This document shows positions 1 to 10,216 of a stretch of 64,000 nucleotides of DNA, in pieces (positions within the stretch are counted from its first letter, which is position 1; each line of letters opens with the position of its first letter). The DNA is from Phascolarctos cinereus (Eukaryota; Chordata; Mammalia; Diprotodontia; Phascolarctidae), in contig NW_018344015.1 in NCBI RefSeq assembly GCF_002099425.1, forward strand, positions 3,812,501 to 3,876,500, read 5' to 3'. Below the pieces are notes generated by a model, which worked only from the letters and a program-made list of their open reading frames with translations, made no database searches and had not been told where the DNA came from. The position numbers and the translations under genes are program-made.

Positions 1-804
1 TTTGTGGCTGAGATTTTTCTCATAAATCAAAAGCAAGAAAATGTAGCATATTGACATATATGAATCTCTATTCAGTTTCCTTTCTTTTACTTTGAATCAC
101 TTTATCTACAACTTTTCTTCATTCTCTTTGTGACTTTTGGTCTCTCAATCACTTCCTGTTTATCTAGTCCCTCATTCTTTAACTGACTTCACTTCTCCAT
201 CCCACAAATAGCTAATCTACTAATAGCTATTTTGATAATTCACTGTCTTCTATCCTAATATCACTGGACCTTTAGCTTTTCACCATTCTTGACTTTCTGC
301 TTCCCAATTTTGGTTCATCTATCTACTGTCATCATCCTGAATAGTGAATAATTTTTAGTATATCTTGGGCCTTGTTCTGACTGGATTCACTACAGTTTCA
401 AACTATCTAATATTAGCTGGCATTTCAAAAATTCACACAATTTCTTTTATTTAACTCTAATTGACTTCTTATCTTACTCCCCACAATCACCGTTCCAAAC
501 CTTCTCCTGTCTCTTAAAGCCCACAAGGATGCACTTCTACTATTTTCTCTACAAATGGATTCACCTGCAATAAAGTTGGACCTGTGTTGACTAGACCAAG
601 ACTTTTGCATGTGATGGAGGAGGAAAGGTATAAAGCCAAATAGATCTGAGGGTTTTAGCGAACTGCAAGTTCAGTATGAGTATGTGTTTTACACAGTAGC
701 CAAAAAAGCAAATGCAAACTGGGGCTGCCTTGAGATACATAATGCTCATTCTGGGTAAGTCATTGATTTTGTGGTCTCTGCCTTGATTGTACCAGATCTA
801 GCCT
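1..804. other. No recognisable gene or repeat
   Basis: A/T-rich sequence with no long open frame and no repeat that I recognise. A possible splice-donor-like 'gtaagt' lies near 754, but the sequence before it does not make a convincing exon. Confidence 0.5.
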
Positions 805-1010
805 ATTGTATCTAATTCTAAGTACCCCATTTTAATAAAAACTTTGATAAGCTGGTTCAAAGTAATGAGGATGATCAAAACAGTGGATATGCTGCCATAC
901 ATAAGTTGGTTGAAGGAATTAGAGTTGTTTAGCTTAGAGAGGTGAAAAAATAAAAGGAACATAACAGTTGTTTTCAAGTATTAAAAGATTATTGTGTGGA
1001 AGAATATTTG
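805..1010 (+). mobile_element. CR1/L3-clade LINE fragment (ORF2 C-terminus)
   Basis: The + strand resembles the C-terminal end of CR1/L3 ORF2. Around 820-870 it reads as a degraded 'YCxxFxxPHF' followed by 'DKL', and near 905-1000 it matches the part that in intact elements encodes 'L..L.LEKRRLRGDL...F.YLKG'. The fragment is old, with many substitutions and no continuous frame. The same segment occurs at 62570-62690 and 63090-63330, which supports the assignment. Confidence 0.55.
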
Positions 1011-1506
1011 TTATGTTTTGCATGGCACACACATACACACAAACACAAATACATCCCACCTCACTTCCTGAAATGGCAAAGCAGTGGGGGAAAAAAGACA
1101 GAGTGAATTAAGCACCACACAGTTCTTAGCCTATCTAAAAACATTAATTTAACTGTCAGTATTTTCAATGTGCCAAGAATAGAGAAATTAAATATTTAAC
1201 ATATTTTAATGTAATATCACAATCTAGTTATAATGGTCATCTATTGCTCCTGATTAAATTATAGGATTTAGTCTAAGATGATAAGTGGAAGACTATTTTA
1301 ACTAGTTACCTATATTTTTAGTAGAAAATACCTTGTCTTTTAACCAGCCTTTAATTTCATATATTTTAAATGACTCATAATGATTTTATTTTGCATCATA
1401 GGTACCCTGCAGAAAGGCTTACTGAGAAGCCTTCTCATGACATTTGGGTGACTTTGGGATAGCAATGGTTATACCAACATAATGTGAACTCTGGCATTTC
1501 TTTCAG
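1011..1506. other. No recognisable gene or repeat
   Basis: It contains a short CA-rich tract at 1025-1055 and A/T-rich DNA. The last part would be the intron upstream of the candidate exon at 1507. Confidence 0.45.
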
Positions 1507-1636
1507 GCTGCAAATGATGTGGACATGTTTCCTGAATTGGACTATGTCTACTTTCCAAGACCTAGCTTATCCACATATGGAAAGGCTCATCAAACAGACT
1601 GCTTGCTGAAGAATTTTTTGGCCATGGAAATCCATT
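1507..1636 (+). other. Candidate internal exon, 130 bp, unidentified
   Basis: Seen: 'tttctttcag' ends at 1506 and 'gtaagtg' starts at 1637, both close to consensus splice sites, with no other AG in the 20 bases before the acceptor. The 130 bp between are open in frame 1, giving 43 codons beginning AANDVDMFPELDYVYF and ending LLKNFLAMEIH. The frame closes soon after the donor; frame 3 has an early stop and frame 2 a late one. I do not recognise the peptide, and no neighbouring exon is apparent in the window. It could be an exon of a gene with long introns, a decayed pseudo-exon, or chance. Confidence 0.3.
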
Positions 1637-2035
1637 GTAAGTGATTGATAAATATTCATTTTATATATTTTTCTACCTACCTATTATCTGTCTATTTATG
1701 TATGAAAAGTACAAAATGGCCACTACCCCATGTCCTTCTACTTCTTCTATGACAGAGGCAGAGGATTAGAAAAAGGGGTAGAGAATGCTAAGCACCCCAG
1801 GTTTTAGATAGCCAAGCAAGGAATCCAAGAGCTTCCCTTCCATCAGCTATAACTTCCTTTTTTTTTGTTTCATTTATAGTGAGACTTTCATGATTGATAT
1901 AATTCATTTCCTCCAATATTATCTCCATTCATTGGATCTCATATTTAGCATGTTAAACATTAAGTTAATGTTCAGTAGGAAGGATGTGTTTATTGAGTGG
2001 TTTTATTTATTTAAGGGTAACAAGTTATTAAATTC
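1637..2035. other. No recognisable gene or repeat
   Basis: A/T-rich, with an open stretch of 63 codons from 1890 that has no protein-like features. Nothing else is recognised. Confidence 0.45.
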
Positions 2036-2290
2036 ATTCCATCATTCAATAAATAGGCCTTATGTCCCCAGTGGATACTAGGAAGGGGTGATTGATGAAC
2101 ATGTTCTGCTATCAAGGAACTTATAACATTATAAGAGGAAGAGGAATAACTACAGTAAAAGTAACTATAATACAAGACAGGATTCAATAAATGTCATAAA
2201 AGAGAGAAAACAAAAGTGTTCACTGGAAGGAGAAAACATTTCTGTCTGTGTTCTGGGGACAGTATGAAGAGAGTGGTATGGTAGATTGAT
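2036..2290 (-). mobile_element. L2 LINE 3' fragment
   Basis: It reads on the + strand as the complement of an L2 3' end: a '..ttcaataaatag' run, then 'cttatgtccccagtgg', 'caaggaacttataac' and an A-rich continuation. In L2 the corresponding sense strand carries the 'cagtgcctggcacatagtaggc..aataaat' signature. The copy is strongly diverged. Confidence 0.5.
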
Positions 2291-2394
2291 GGGTACAGAT
2301 TATTAGACTTAGAAAAGACTTTTTTTTTTCTACACAAACTTATGATTTAATTGGTTAATGAAACTCCTAGTGAGGAAACCCCATTGAGCAATGT

Positions 2395-2700
2395 GTACTG
2401 GTGTACTGGTGTCTGCTCAATAACTCAGTCTTAGAGGATTGTCTGAGGACTCTGAGAGCTTTAACATATTATGTGAGATTATATAACAAGAATTAGTGCT
2501 AGTGTTGGGATTTGAACCCTGGCTTTCTCATTTGTTAGGTCAGCTCACTATCCACTATACCATGCTTCCTCTAAGGGATTATAGAGACCATCAATTCAAC
2601 TCCTTCATTTTATAGATAAAGTAACCAAGTCTTAGAGAGAGAAACTGAGTAGGAAGTAGCATACATAAGCCTAAACCCCAAAATACATACTCATTGTTCA
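2395..2700 (-). mobile_element. tRNA-headed SINE / MIR-like fragments
   Basis: Two old fragments in the - orientation. One ends near 2575 with the complement of a tRNA-derived head ('gggatttgaaccctggc', then '..atccactataccatgc'). The other (about 2560-2690) carries 'cattttatagataaag' and 'agagagagaaactgag', the complement of the MIR core. Boundaries are approximate. Confidence 0.55.
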
Positions 2701-2734
2701 GTATGAATAATAGATAATACCTAGTTTCTTTTTT

Positions 2735-2945
2735 AAAATTAAGGTTCATATAATGTGTTGCAATTATCTCATTTTATCTTCATGACAAACTGGGGAGATA
2801 GATGACTTTATTATAGATGAGGAAACTGAGGCAAAGGTTAATGTGCTTACCTAGGGTCGTATAGATGTTAAGTATCAGAGGTTAGATTCAAACTCAGGTC
2901 TTTCTGACTCCAAGCTTAATTCACTGTGGCACCTAGCTGCCTCTT
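2735..2945 (-). mobile_element. Marsupial CORE-SINE (MAR1/MIR-like)
   Basis: It reads on the + strand as the complement of a CORE-SINE: 'attatagatgaggaaactg' (core), a 'cctagggtcgtatag' block, 'attcaaactcagg' (B-box side), and a terminus 'gcacctagctgcctc' that is the complement of the tRNA-like head. This is the same layout as the copy at 42740-43000. Confidence 0.7.
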
Positions 2946-3204
2946 TTCACTCTACACTGTCTCTCTTAGAAGGAACAATCTTTATCAATATTCATCTTAA
3001 AATGGACAAATAATAGGAAAATCTAGCCATGTTCCATATAATCTTTAAAAAAAAGTCAACAAATAAAAAAGATATGTGAGATATCATGGATAGTCTGGAT
3101 GGGGCCTGACTAAGGCCAGTGTCCTAGTGGTTTATGTTCAATACAGAAACAGAATGAGACACTTGTAGAACACTCGAATGCCAACATAAGGATTTACTTA
3201 GCCA

Positions 3205-3395
3205 AAGTCAATACATCATTAAGCATTTATTAAGTGACTGCTTTATATCAGGCATTATGCTAAACACTAACATACAAAGAAAGGCAAAAAAAAAAGTCCT
3301 TGCTCTCAAAGAACTCATAGTCTAATAGGGGAGACAGCATGCAAATAACTATATACAAAAAAGGTAAATTATATCAAGGAGAAAATTTTCAACAA
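3205..3395 (-). mobile_element. L2 LINE 3' fragment
   Basis: The complement of the L2 3' end is clear: 'aagcatttattaagtgact', 'caggcattatgctaaacac', 'ccttgctctcaaagaactca', then 'gggagacagcatgcaaa'. The copy is moderately diverged and extends to about 3395. Confidence 0.75.
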
Positions 3396-3561
3396 AGATA
3401 GGCATGAGGACACCCCAAATTGATCCAGGTAAGGGAAGTTCTTTTACTTTGGTTGCCTATTGTTGTTTACCAACTTCTAGTCATTTTCAAATAAATAACC
3501 CTTACTTAAAGTGGATGTTTCCTTTAAGGCATTTACAAGATAGACCACAAGCCATTCTTTT

Positions 3562-3719
3562 TGTTTGTTTTGTTTTGCTTTTAGGCAATTGGGATTAAGT
3601 GACTTGCCTAGGGTCACACAGCTAGTAAGTGTCAAGTGTTTGGTCTGAGGCCAGATTTGAACTGAGGTCCTCCTGACTTCAGGGCCAGTGTTCTATCCAC
3701 TGTGCCACCTAGCTGCCCC
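3562..3719 (-). mobile_element. Marsupial tRNA CORE-SINE (WSINE1-like), with TSD
   Basis: It is the complement of the head 'ggggcagctaggtggcac' through to an A/G-rich tail, about 158 bp. A perfect 13-bp TSD flanks it: 'aagccattctttt' at 3549-3561 and 3720-3732. The intact duplication and low divergence mark a young insertion. It ends in the CORE segment with no MIR-type 3' tail. Confidence 0.85.
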
Positions 3720-4065
3720 AAGCCATTCTTTTTTTTAACATTAACTAATTATAACAAAACTGAGACAGGTATGATATTAACTAAGTAAAAGAACAGTATC
3801 CTAGTTTCACAGGCCCTTGACCTAATTATACCCATACTATTATGATGAATTAAAGGACCCTAATTTATGCAGGAATATATTAGTAACATAGGTCAAGGCT
3901 AAACACTTAATTCTAAAATTCTAGGCCAAATAGCTCAATCTTATACTTGGATCTTACTATAATAACCTCAGATGTTCCAGCATCAATCTATTATTTAATA
4001 GATTTAATATTGTGATTATAAAACTTTTTTTTGTTGTAGAAAATTGCCATAAAAGAATAAAGACA

Positions 4066-4215
4066 GGGGCAGCTAGGTGACACAGTGCTCTGGCCTTGGA
4101 GTCAGGAGGACTTGAGCACAAATGCAGCCTCAGACACCTGACACTTACTAGCTTTGTGACCCTGGGAAAATCACTTAGGCCAATTGCCTCACCAAAAAAG
4201 CAAAAAAAAAAAAAA
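4066..4215 (+). mobile_element. Marsupial tRNA CORE-SINE (WSINE1-like)
   Basis: It starts 'ggggcagctaggtgacacag', passes through 'ggagtcaggaggacttgag' and 'tgaccctgggaaaatcac', and ends in a poly(A) tail at 4200-4215. This is the same family as 3562-3719, in the opposite orientation. A short open frame of 87 codons crosses it but is a chance frame of the SINE. Confidence 0.85.
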
Positions 4216-5594
4216 GGACATAGCTATAGTAAGAGAACAATATTCCCTAACTTAATGTCAATCCCAGGCAGAAGTTGTGTAATATGGCCAATTCATATTG
4301 GGGAAATTGAGTCCTACCTCAGCTTATGTGGAAGTTGTTCTCCCAACCTTTCCCATTAGAACTCCCTTTGCAATTCAAAGATACAGTTCATAGACCCCCA
4401 CATAGTTGCTGGAATCATGGATGAGTGGCTCAACAGTATTCCTTGATAACCACACCTGGAATCAGGCTCAGAGTAACAGTCAGTTAACAGTCCTATAAGG
4501 ACTTGAATAGCATGTTTCAATAATCAGAGCCTTAAGTAGTGTGTATACATTGCTATACATGTATTAGTTTCTGATTAAATAACAACATGAGTAAAATAAC
4601 ATTTCCATTAAGAAAATAAGTTACTACTCTAATAGATTTGCATCTCTGTTTCTCAAGCTTATTTTTCCTTCTCTAGCCATACTTAGTGTGAAAGAATGAG
4701 ACACTTCAGGAATTGAATCTTGTACATATGAGAAGTTCAAACACTAATTTTAAACCTTACTAGGCCACGGAATGAATTCATATCAAAACAGCAAGATCCT
4801 TCCCACTTACAGCTCATTACAGCAACTGTTTTAGTATTAATCACTAGCTTTAGATCTCTGATGCTGTCCCCATTGAGATGCTGACTCTGTTTCTCAGAAA
4901 GCACCCATGAAGGCCAATCTTAGGACACAGCAAATCTAGGAATGCAACCTGAAGTTCACTGGAGGTTTGGACATAATTGTTATTAATATTAAATCATTAA
5001 TGCAATAAATTAGCTTGCAAATGGAAATTTAGTAGGCCTTCAAAAAATCACATAAAAGATTTTGCAAACCATTTCTTCATAAAAGTATTTCCCTTTCTTA
5101 AAAATAGCTTACAATTTATCTTGTTACTATAACAAACTAAATTAATTACAAGGAGATTTTACAAGGTACTTTCTTTGTGTAAGTACCAAGTTTCCTTTCA
5201 TAAAAATACTTTTGTGAATACTTGATTTAAACAATAACTCTAAATAGCTTACTTAACAATCTTAATTTTCATAAGTGAGAACCAAATAATTTTAGCTGAG
5301 ACTTCTTTTAAATATAGACAAAACTTCGAAGTTTATGATTTCTTAGATTATAGTACTTAAAAATATTATAGAACATGGTCAGAGAGAATGACCTAATAGC
5401 TTCATAACCCATTCATTTTTCTTTTTCTCTGACAGTACAATTCTAATCAAACAGAGAAATTGCTTTTCTATCATGAGAGGTGATACAATTATTACCAAAT
5501 TACACAGTACAAGGAATTTTAGAAATATAACAATACTATAAACAAACAAAACCGATTAATTACCAATTAAGTGACCTTAACTTGAACAATTATA
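4216..5594. other. No recognisable gene or repeat
   Basis: Very A/T-rich sequence with no long open frame and no element I recognise. It may contain diverged mobile DNA below visual detection. Confidence 0.45.
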
Positions 5595-5730
5595 TTTAAA
5601 CAGTTAACATTCAGATGGCCTTCGTCCTAGGCCAAGCAGTGTACTGAGTGCTTTACAATCGTGTAATCTTTACAAGATCCCTGGGAAGTGGATTCCACTA
5701 TTAGCCACTCACAGAAAAATAAACTGATGT
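5595..5730 (-). mobile_element. MIR-type SINE fragment
   Basis: The + strand carries 'gtgtactgagtgctttacaa', an 'atctttacaagatccctggg' block and 'cagaaaaataaactgatg', which is the complement of a degraded MIR 3' half and core. Confidence 0.5.
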
Positions 5731-8136
5731 AAATAGAACTTTGTAAGGGCCATGCAGTAAATAAAGTTCTTAATGGTAAATAATATCTTTTTGTGCTTTA
5801 TCCTGATAGAAAGAACACTCTCAGATGCTATTCTTATTGTTTCAGGACAGATTTTTTTTTATTTCAATAAAATTAAATATGAATTTATAATTGCTAATGA
5901 TAAGCATTTTTTTAAAGTCCAATACTCTTGGACCTTTGAAAGGAAATATTATATTATCCACAAATGCATATATTCCCTTAAAAGACATGTGGTGACAATT
6001 CCCAGATCTGAATAACTTTTTTTCTCTACTTCCTTAAGAGCTCCTTTTTGAGGCTTATCAGATAAAAAGATACCCTAAGCATTCCAGTTTCCCATTCCAT
6101 CCTCCTGGGAATTTCAGGCTGATGCATATAAAGTTTTACAGTTTGAAATCACCTGTAATCATCAGGTCAGCTTAAAATGTGCTGGGCCAAAATTCTAACT
6201 ACTGCTTTTGGCCCAGGCAGAAAAGAGATCTAAGGGATTAATTTTGAAAGACTGGCAGATGTAATTCCTTCTAACTCTCTATAACTCTATTGGTTTTCAA
6301 ATCAAGCTAAAAATTTGCATTTTCAATCTTTCTACTTAGAACAAAATCAAACTTTGTTACACCCTCTTAACATGGGATCTGAAGGTGACACAAAGACACC
6401 CAGAACAACTACCCCCATCTGCTTCCAAACCATTTTTCCCCATCCTCCATATTTTTGCTGAAACCTTTATTTCTCTTTCCTAATTTTTCAAATACATTAC
6501 TCCGACTACCTCCACTTTCCTTTACATCCAGATTAAAATCATATTTATCTTACTTTGTCCTGCTTGTCTTCACATTTTAGAATCTGGAGGAAGGTAACAT
6601 CTAAATCAAGAGACCTTTTTTCTCCCACATCCTTCATAAATAGTTTTTATAATGTTAATGCTTAAAAGACAGAAAAACTCTTATTTTTGCAGTTTTAAAC
6701 ACATTGCCTTTATATCAGATATATTGGCAGGAGGGGTGCAAAAACAATTCTCTAGATGCAATTTAAACATAGAGTAAAGACTTTAGTTTTAAGATCTAAT
6801 TAAACCTGAATTCAAACCTTCAGCTTTTCCCTCTCTTAGCCCTTTCTATCTTGGGCTGTCTGCTCTAGATCCTTTTCACTTAAAAAAGCTGCTTGTTAGC
6901 TCTGATTTCACCTTCTACTAACTTCTGCAAGAGTCCTACACTGCTTTTTTATTTCATTATTCATTATCTAACTTTATTCTGGTATCCCAAATTGACCAGT
7001 GTTGGAACCCCCCCTCCAAAAAAAAAGTCTTAATCTCCCACTGAAGCCTAAGGTGGGAATTCTTTCCCAATGTTCTCTCTAATTACAGACCTTAGAAGTT
7101 CCTTAGAAGTTTTTCTAGCTGCATTTTAAATCTTTCACCACAAATGTGAAACATTTTATAAACACACAGAGAGACAGAAACAGCTTGACAAGACAAATCT
7201 AGTTGTCTTGTTGACTTTTTAGGCTTAGTTTGTTTTTAAGATAAACAAATTTAGAAATAGAGCCAAATTACAGGGGAATTCCTTTTCAGAGGAGGTCTTT
7301 CTTGAGGACCCACCCCCAGAGCCACTTAAAGAGAAAAACAAACTGCAACCTAATGTGGGGAGTCCAATAGATAAGTAGCAGAGATTTTACAGATGTCTCA
7401 CCTATCTTTCAGGACTTGGATTTCAGAAGAAAATCCTGCTGGGGGAAAGCCCCCAAAAAATCCCAATCTAAATCCCGGTCATCTGACACCATTTAATGTT
7501 GAACCCCACAAACCCCAATTTGAAACACAGTCTGTTCTAAAAAAGAGACAAACAAAATTAGGATGTGTGTGTCCACTCTTCAATTTCTCTCAATCTGGAT
7601 TTACAAGCATTGTGTGGGAGTTCAGTACAAAAATAGGCCCCCCTAAGAAAGTAGTTTAGAACTGGCTACATTTAGAATTTGGGGGTACAAGGTTATATAC
7701 CTTCCAACAGGTGCTCATATCAACCTGCCACCGTTCCAGACCATTCCCAGCCTTGGTTAATCTAGTCAGGAAAATCATTCTGCACCCAAGCCTGAGTAGT
7801 ATAAAATCAGTTCAGGCTTGGGTCGGGTTTGACCAGAATAAGAAGATTCAATGCAATCCCATTATCAGTAATGTCCTTCTGAAGAACTTTGGAGCAGAAA
7901 GCTGGGGTGGGGGTGTGCTGGGAGCTCTGAGTCTCCAAAACACAGATTACCAAGAGAAATCATTTTTTTTTCAGAAAGGGTATTATAGATTGTGATGATA
8001 GTATGAACAAACTACGCAGAAAAAGGCAATTATGCAAAATATTTGGGAAATGATGAGTAGTCAAGTGTGACTAGAGATTGAATAAGTTACTGCCCAGGGG
8101 TGATGAATAAGGAAAGGTGCCTCCCATGCCTACTCT
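5731..8136. other. No recognisable gene or repeat
   Basis: I see no exon, RNA gene or identifiable element. The part from 7260 to 7960 is less A/T-rich and has two open stretches (88 and 94 codons), neither of which resembles a known protein. It might be an old LTR-type insertion, but I could not find paired termini or coding motifs. Confidence 0.4.
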
Positions 8137-8375
8137 AGTTTGTTGTTGTTGTTCCTCCTTAGTCCTTTGTTCTTGAAGAGGACCAATGATGTCTGGAAAG
8201 TGTTTTTTGCAATTCTCTTGAAAGTGAATTGAATTGAAATGAGGCAAGTCTGTGCAAAGTTATCAGCCTCACTCTCTCCTCCAGCTTCATCTGAGTCCAG
8301 TGGCAAGAAATAGATCAGGAGGCCTAGAGATGACCCCAGATGCAGCGGGAGACCTTGGCCTTTTTTAAACTAATG
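8137..8375 (-). mobile_element. Marsupial interspersed repeat with CAA tail
   Basis: It begins on the + strand with 'ttgttgttgttcctcc', the complement of a CAA tail, then 'cttgaagaggaccaatgatg', 'ctgagtccagtggcaag' and 'agatgaccccagatgcagc'. The same segments occur in the opposite orientation at 52500-52705. A short CAA-type tail is typical of RTE-clade or SINE-like elements, but I cannot assign the class from sequence alone. Confidence 0.6.
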
Positions 8376-9036
8376 TCTTTCCGGATCTCAGTTTGTCTAA
8401 ATCTACAAGCATTTAGTGATTTAAAACTAGGTAAGGAATAAGGCAAAAGATGTACTGGTTTTCCTACTCAATAAATAAATAAATAGATAAATAAGTCTGG
8501 GAGGGGAAGACCCTCAGGGTTTCTGGCCAGAATTGGAACAATTGCTATTCAGACTCACTCTGGGCCATCAAATTCAAACAATGACCAAATGAGAGTTGAA
8601 CTGGGATTTATTATTGCCCAATCAGAAATTTAGGTTTAAGGCATAGGCAAGTAGCTCCATTTGAATCCCAATGGGACTTTATGAAAGCCTCGCTTTCCAG
8701 GACTCTGTTTTGAGAAATCACAAATGAAACTACATAGGACAGAAGAGTTAATTATTCTAGTTGTTTTTTTTTAAATGATAGAATAAATAAGTAGAAAAGA
8801 AAAAAAAATCTAGCCCCCTAAACCCTAACAAACCCCAAGATATCTTTCAGAGTTTAAGCAATCAAAATTTACATTCCTTTAGGCAGAGCACCCAGATGTA
8901 AAAAGGCCTGAAGGCAAGGATGGGGAGTGAACTGTTGCTTGTTAAACTTTACATATACTTCTTACAAACTCATTAGCTCCCTGAAAACCACTTTCTTCAA
9001 GTTGGAATCCAGAGTTTATTTAAAGATCACTGCCAT
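8376..9036. other. No recognisable gene or repeat
   Basis: It holds a short AAAT-type tract (8468-8495) and A/T-rich DNA. The last bases flank the LTR at 9037. Confidence 0.4.
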
Positions 9037-9332
9037 TGATGAGGTTGGGATCTGGGCCCCAGAAAGGAAAAACCCTGGACTTTCCCACATGGTGAAATCT
9101 CTGGCTATAATCAACTGGCCTTTCATTGTGCTACACCCAATCTCCCCTCCATTATCTTGCCTCCCTATGGCCCCAGGACACTTCCCACCTTTGGTCCCTG
9201 GAATTCTATTATTAAGGATGTTCTAATAAACCTTGTCTTTGGCTGAAAGAAGGCTCGGGTGGAATTCTTTCAGCAGGACCTGCGTGTTGCGATTTTGGAG
9301 TCCCAGGATCCCTGAACCCCTAAACCACATCA
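9037..9332 (+). mobile_element. Solo LTR, ERV-type
   Basis: A 296-bp segment bounded by TGATGAGG and CCACATCA, which are inverted copies differing at one base. A matching 4-bp TSD 'ccat' lies at 9033-9036 and 9333-9336. A polyadenylation signal 'taataaa' near 9224-9230 is followed by a U5-like tail, so the LTR is on the + strand. A 4-bp duplication fits the gammaretrovirus-like (class I) group. There are no internal genes, so it is a solo LTR fossil. Confidence 0.7.
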
Positions 9333-9667
9333 CCATGACTCTTTTTAAAAAGTCTTTTCCTCAATATTTCCTCAATAAAGAGATGAAGTCTTCCAGTTTC
9401 TCTTCTATCTTGATATCTCTGAAAAGAGCACATAATCCTTGAAGATTTTTATGGTTTTTGTGGTGTTGTCTCTTTTTGCTGCTACTAAAACATGAAGAAG
9501 TATACAAAAATACAGAGAAAATATTTGTCATTTGCTTAGCAGAGTGCCTGACCTCTGCAGAATTTTCCTTGTATGAACAGGACTATCTTGTACCAGCAGA
9601 ACTATCCTATATTGATTCCCAGAGTTACTGCATACAATCCAGAGGTTAAGCTATAGACATCAACCCC
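9333..9667. other. No recognisable gene or repeat
   Basis: It lies between two related LTRs. No retroviral coding motif is seen, so the two LTRs are not obviously the ends of one provirus. Confidence 0.4.
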
Positions 9668-10006
9668 TGAGGCTATCTAGTTACAGATGTAACATACCAA
9701 AAGAAGAACCCTGAGAAGCTCCCCCTCAGCGTTCCCAGTAGATAATGAAGGTAGGTACAGAAACTATATGTTCATCACTTAATTAGCATACTTGCCATAC
9801 AATCCACTGAAATTTTTCTATACAAGCTTTAGCATCACTCCTATCAGGTTGTAAGTTCCCTAAAAGAGCTCTGCTTGCCATATTAGCATTAAAATAAACA
9901 CTTTTTCCAGTTGACTGGAAGACTGCTTGAGTTGAAGAATTCTTTCTAGATATCTCTTCCTTGTACCTTGGCATTTTGAGGTCCCTGCATCCCTAAAACC
10001 ACATCA
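9668..10006 (+). mobile_element. LTR, related to the one at 9037
   Basis: Its 3' end at 10006 ('ccctaaaaccacatca') matches the end of the 9037-9332 LTR, and an 'aaaataaac' signal near 9890 sits at the same relative place. The shared R/U5-like part includes a common 'gaattcttt' block. The 5' boundary is a guess based on expected length. It is more diverged than the first copy, with no TSD identified, and is a fossil. Confidence 0.5.
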
Positions 10007-10216
10007 GGTTCATGACATCAGAAATCCCCCTAAAATCTATCCTGGCATGAGATGATAAACAGCAAAGAGGTAAAACACACAGTTTACTGTTGATTACATT
10101 AACATTTTATTGGAAGATGCTTTGCAAATCACAGATTGATTATAAACAGCACACAATCAGTATCTATAGAAAATGCTTGAATTCAGTTGACACTTGGTTT
10201 TTTTAAGAACTTATAC

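Noticed and set aside
3140-4720. A 'gaatgagacactt' sequence occurring at 3152 and 4693, considered as an LTR pair
   Set aside because: The match is only about 14 bp and the surrounding sequence does not align.
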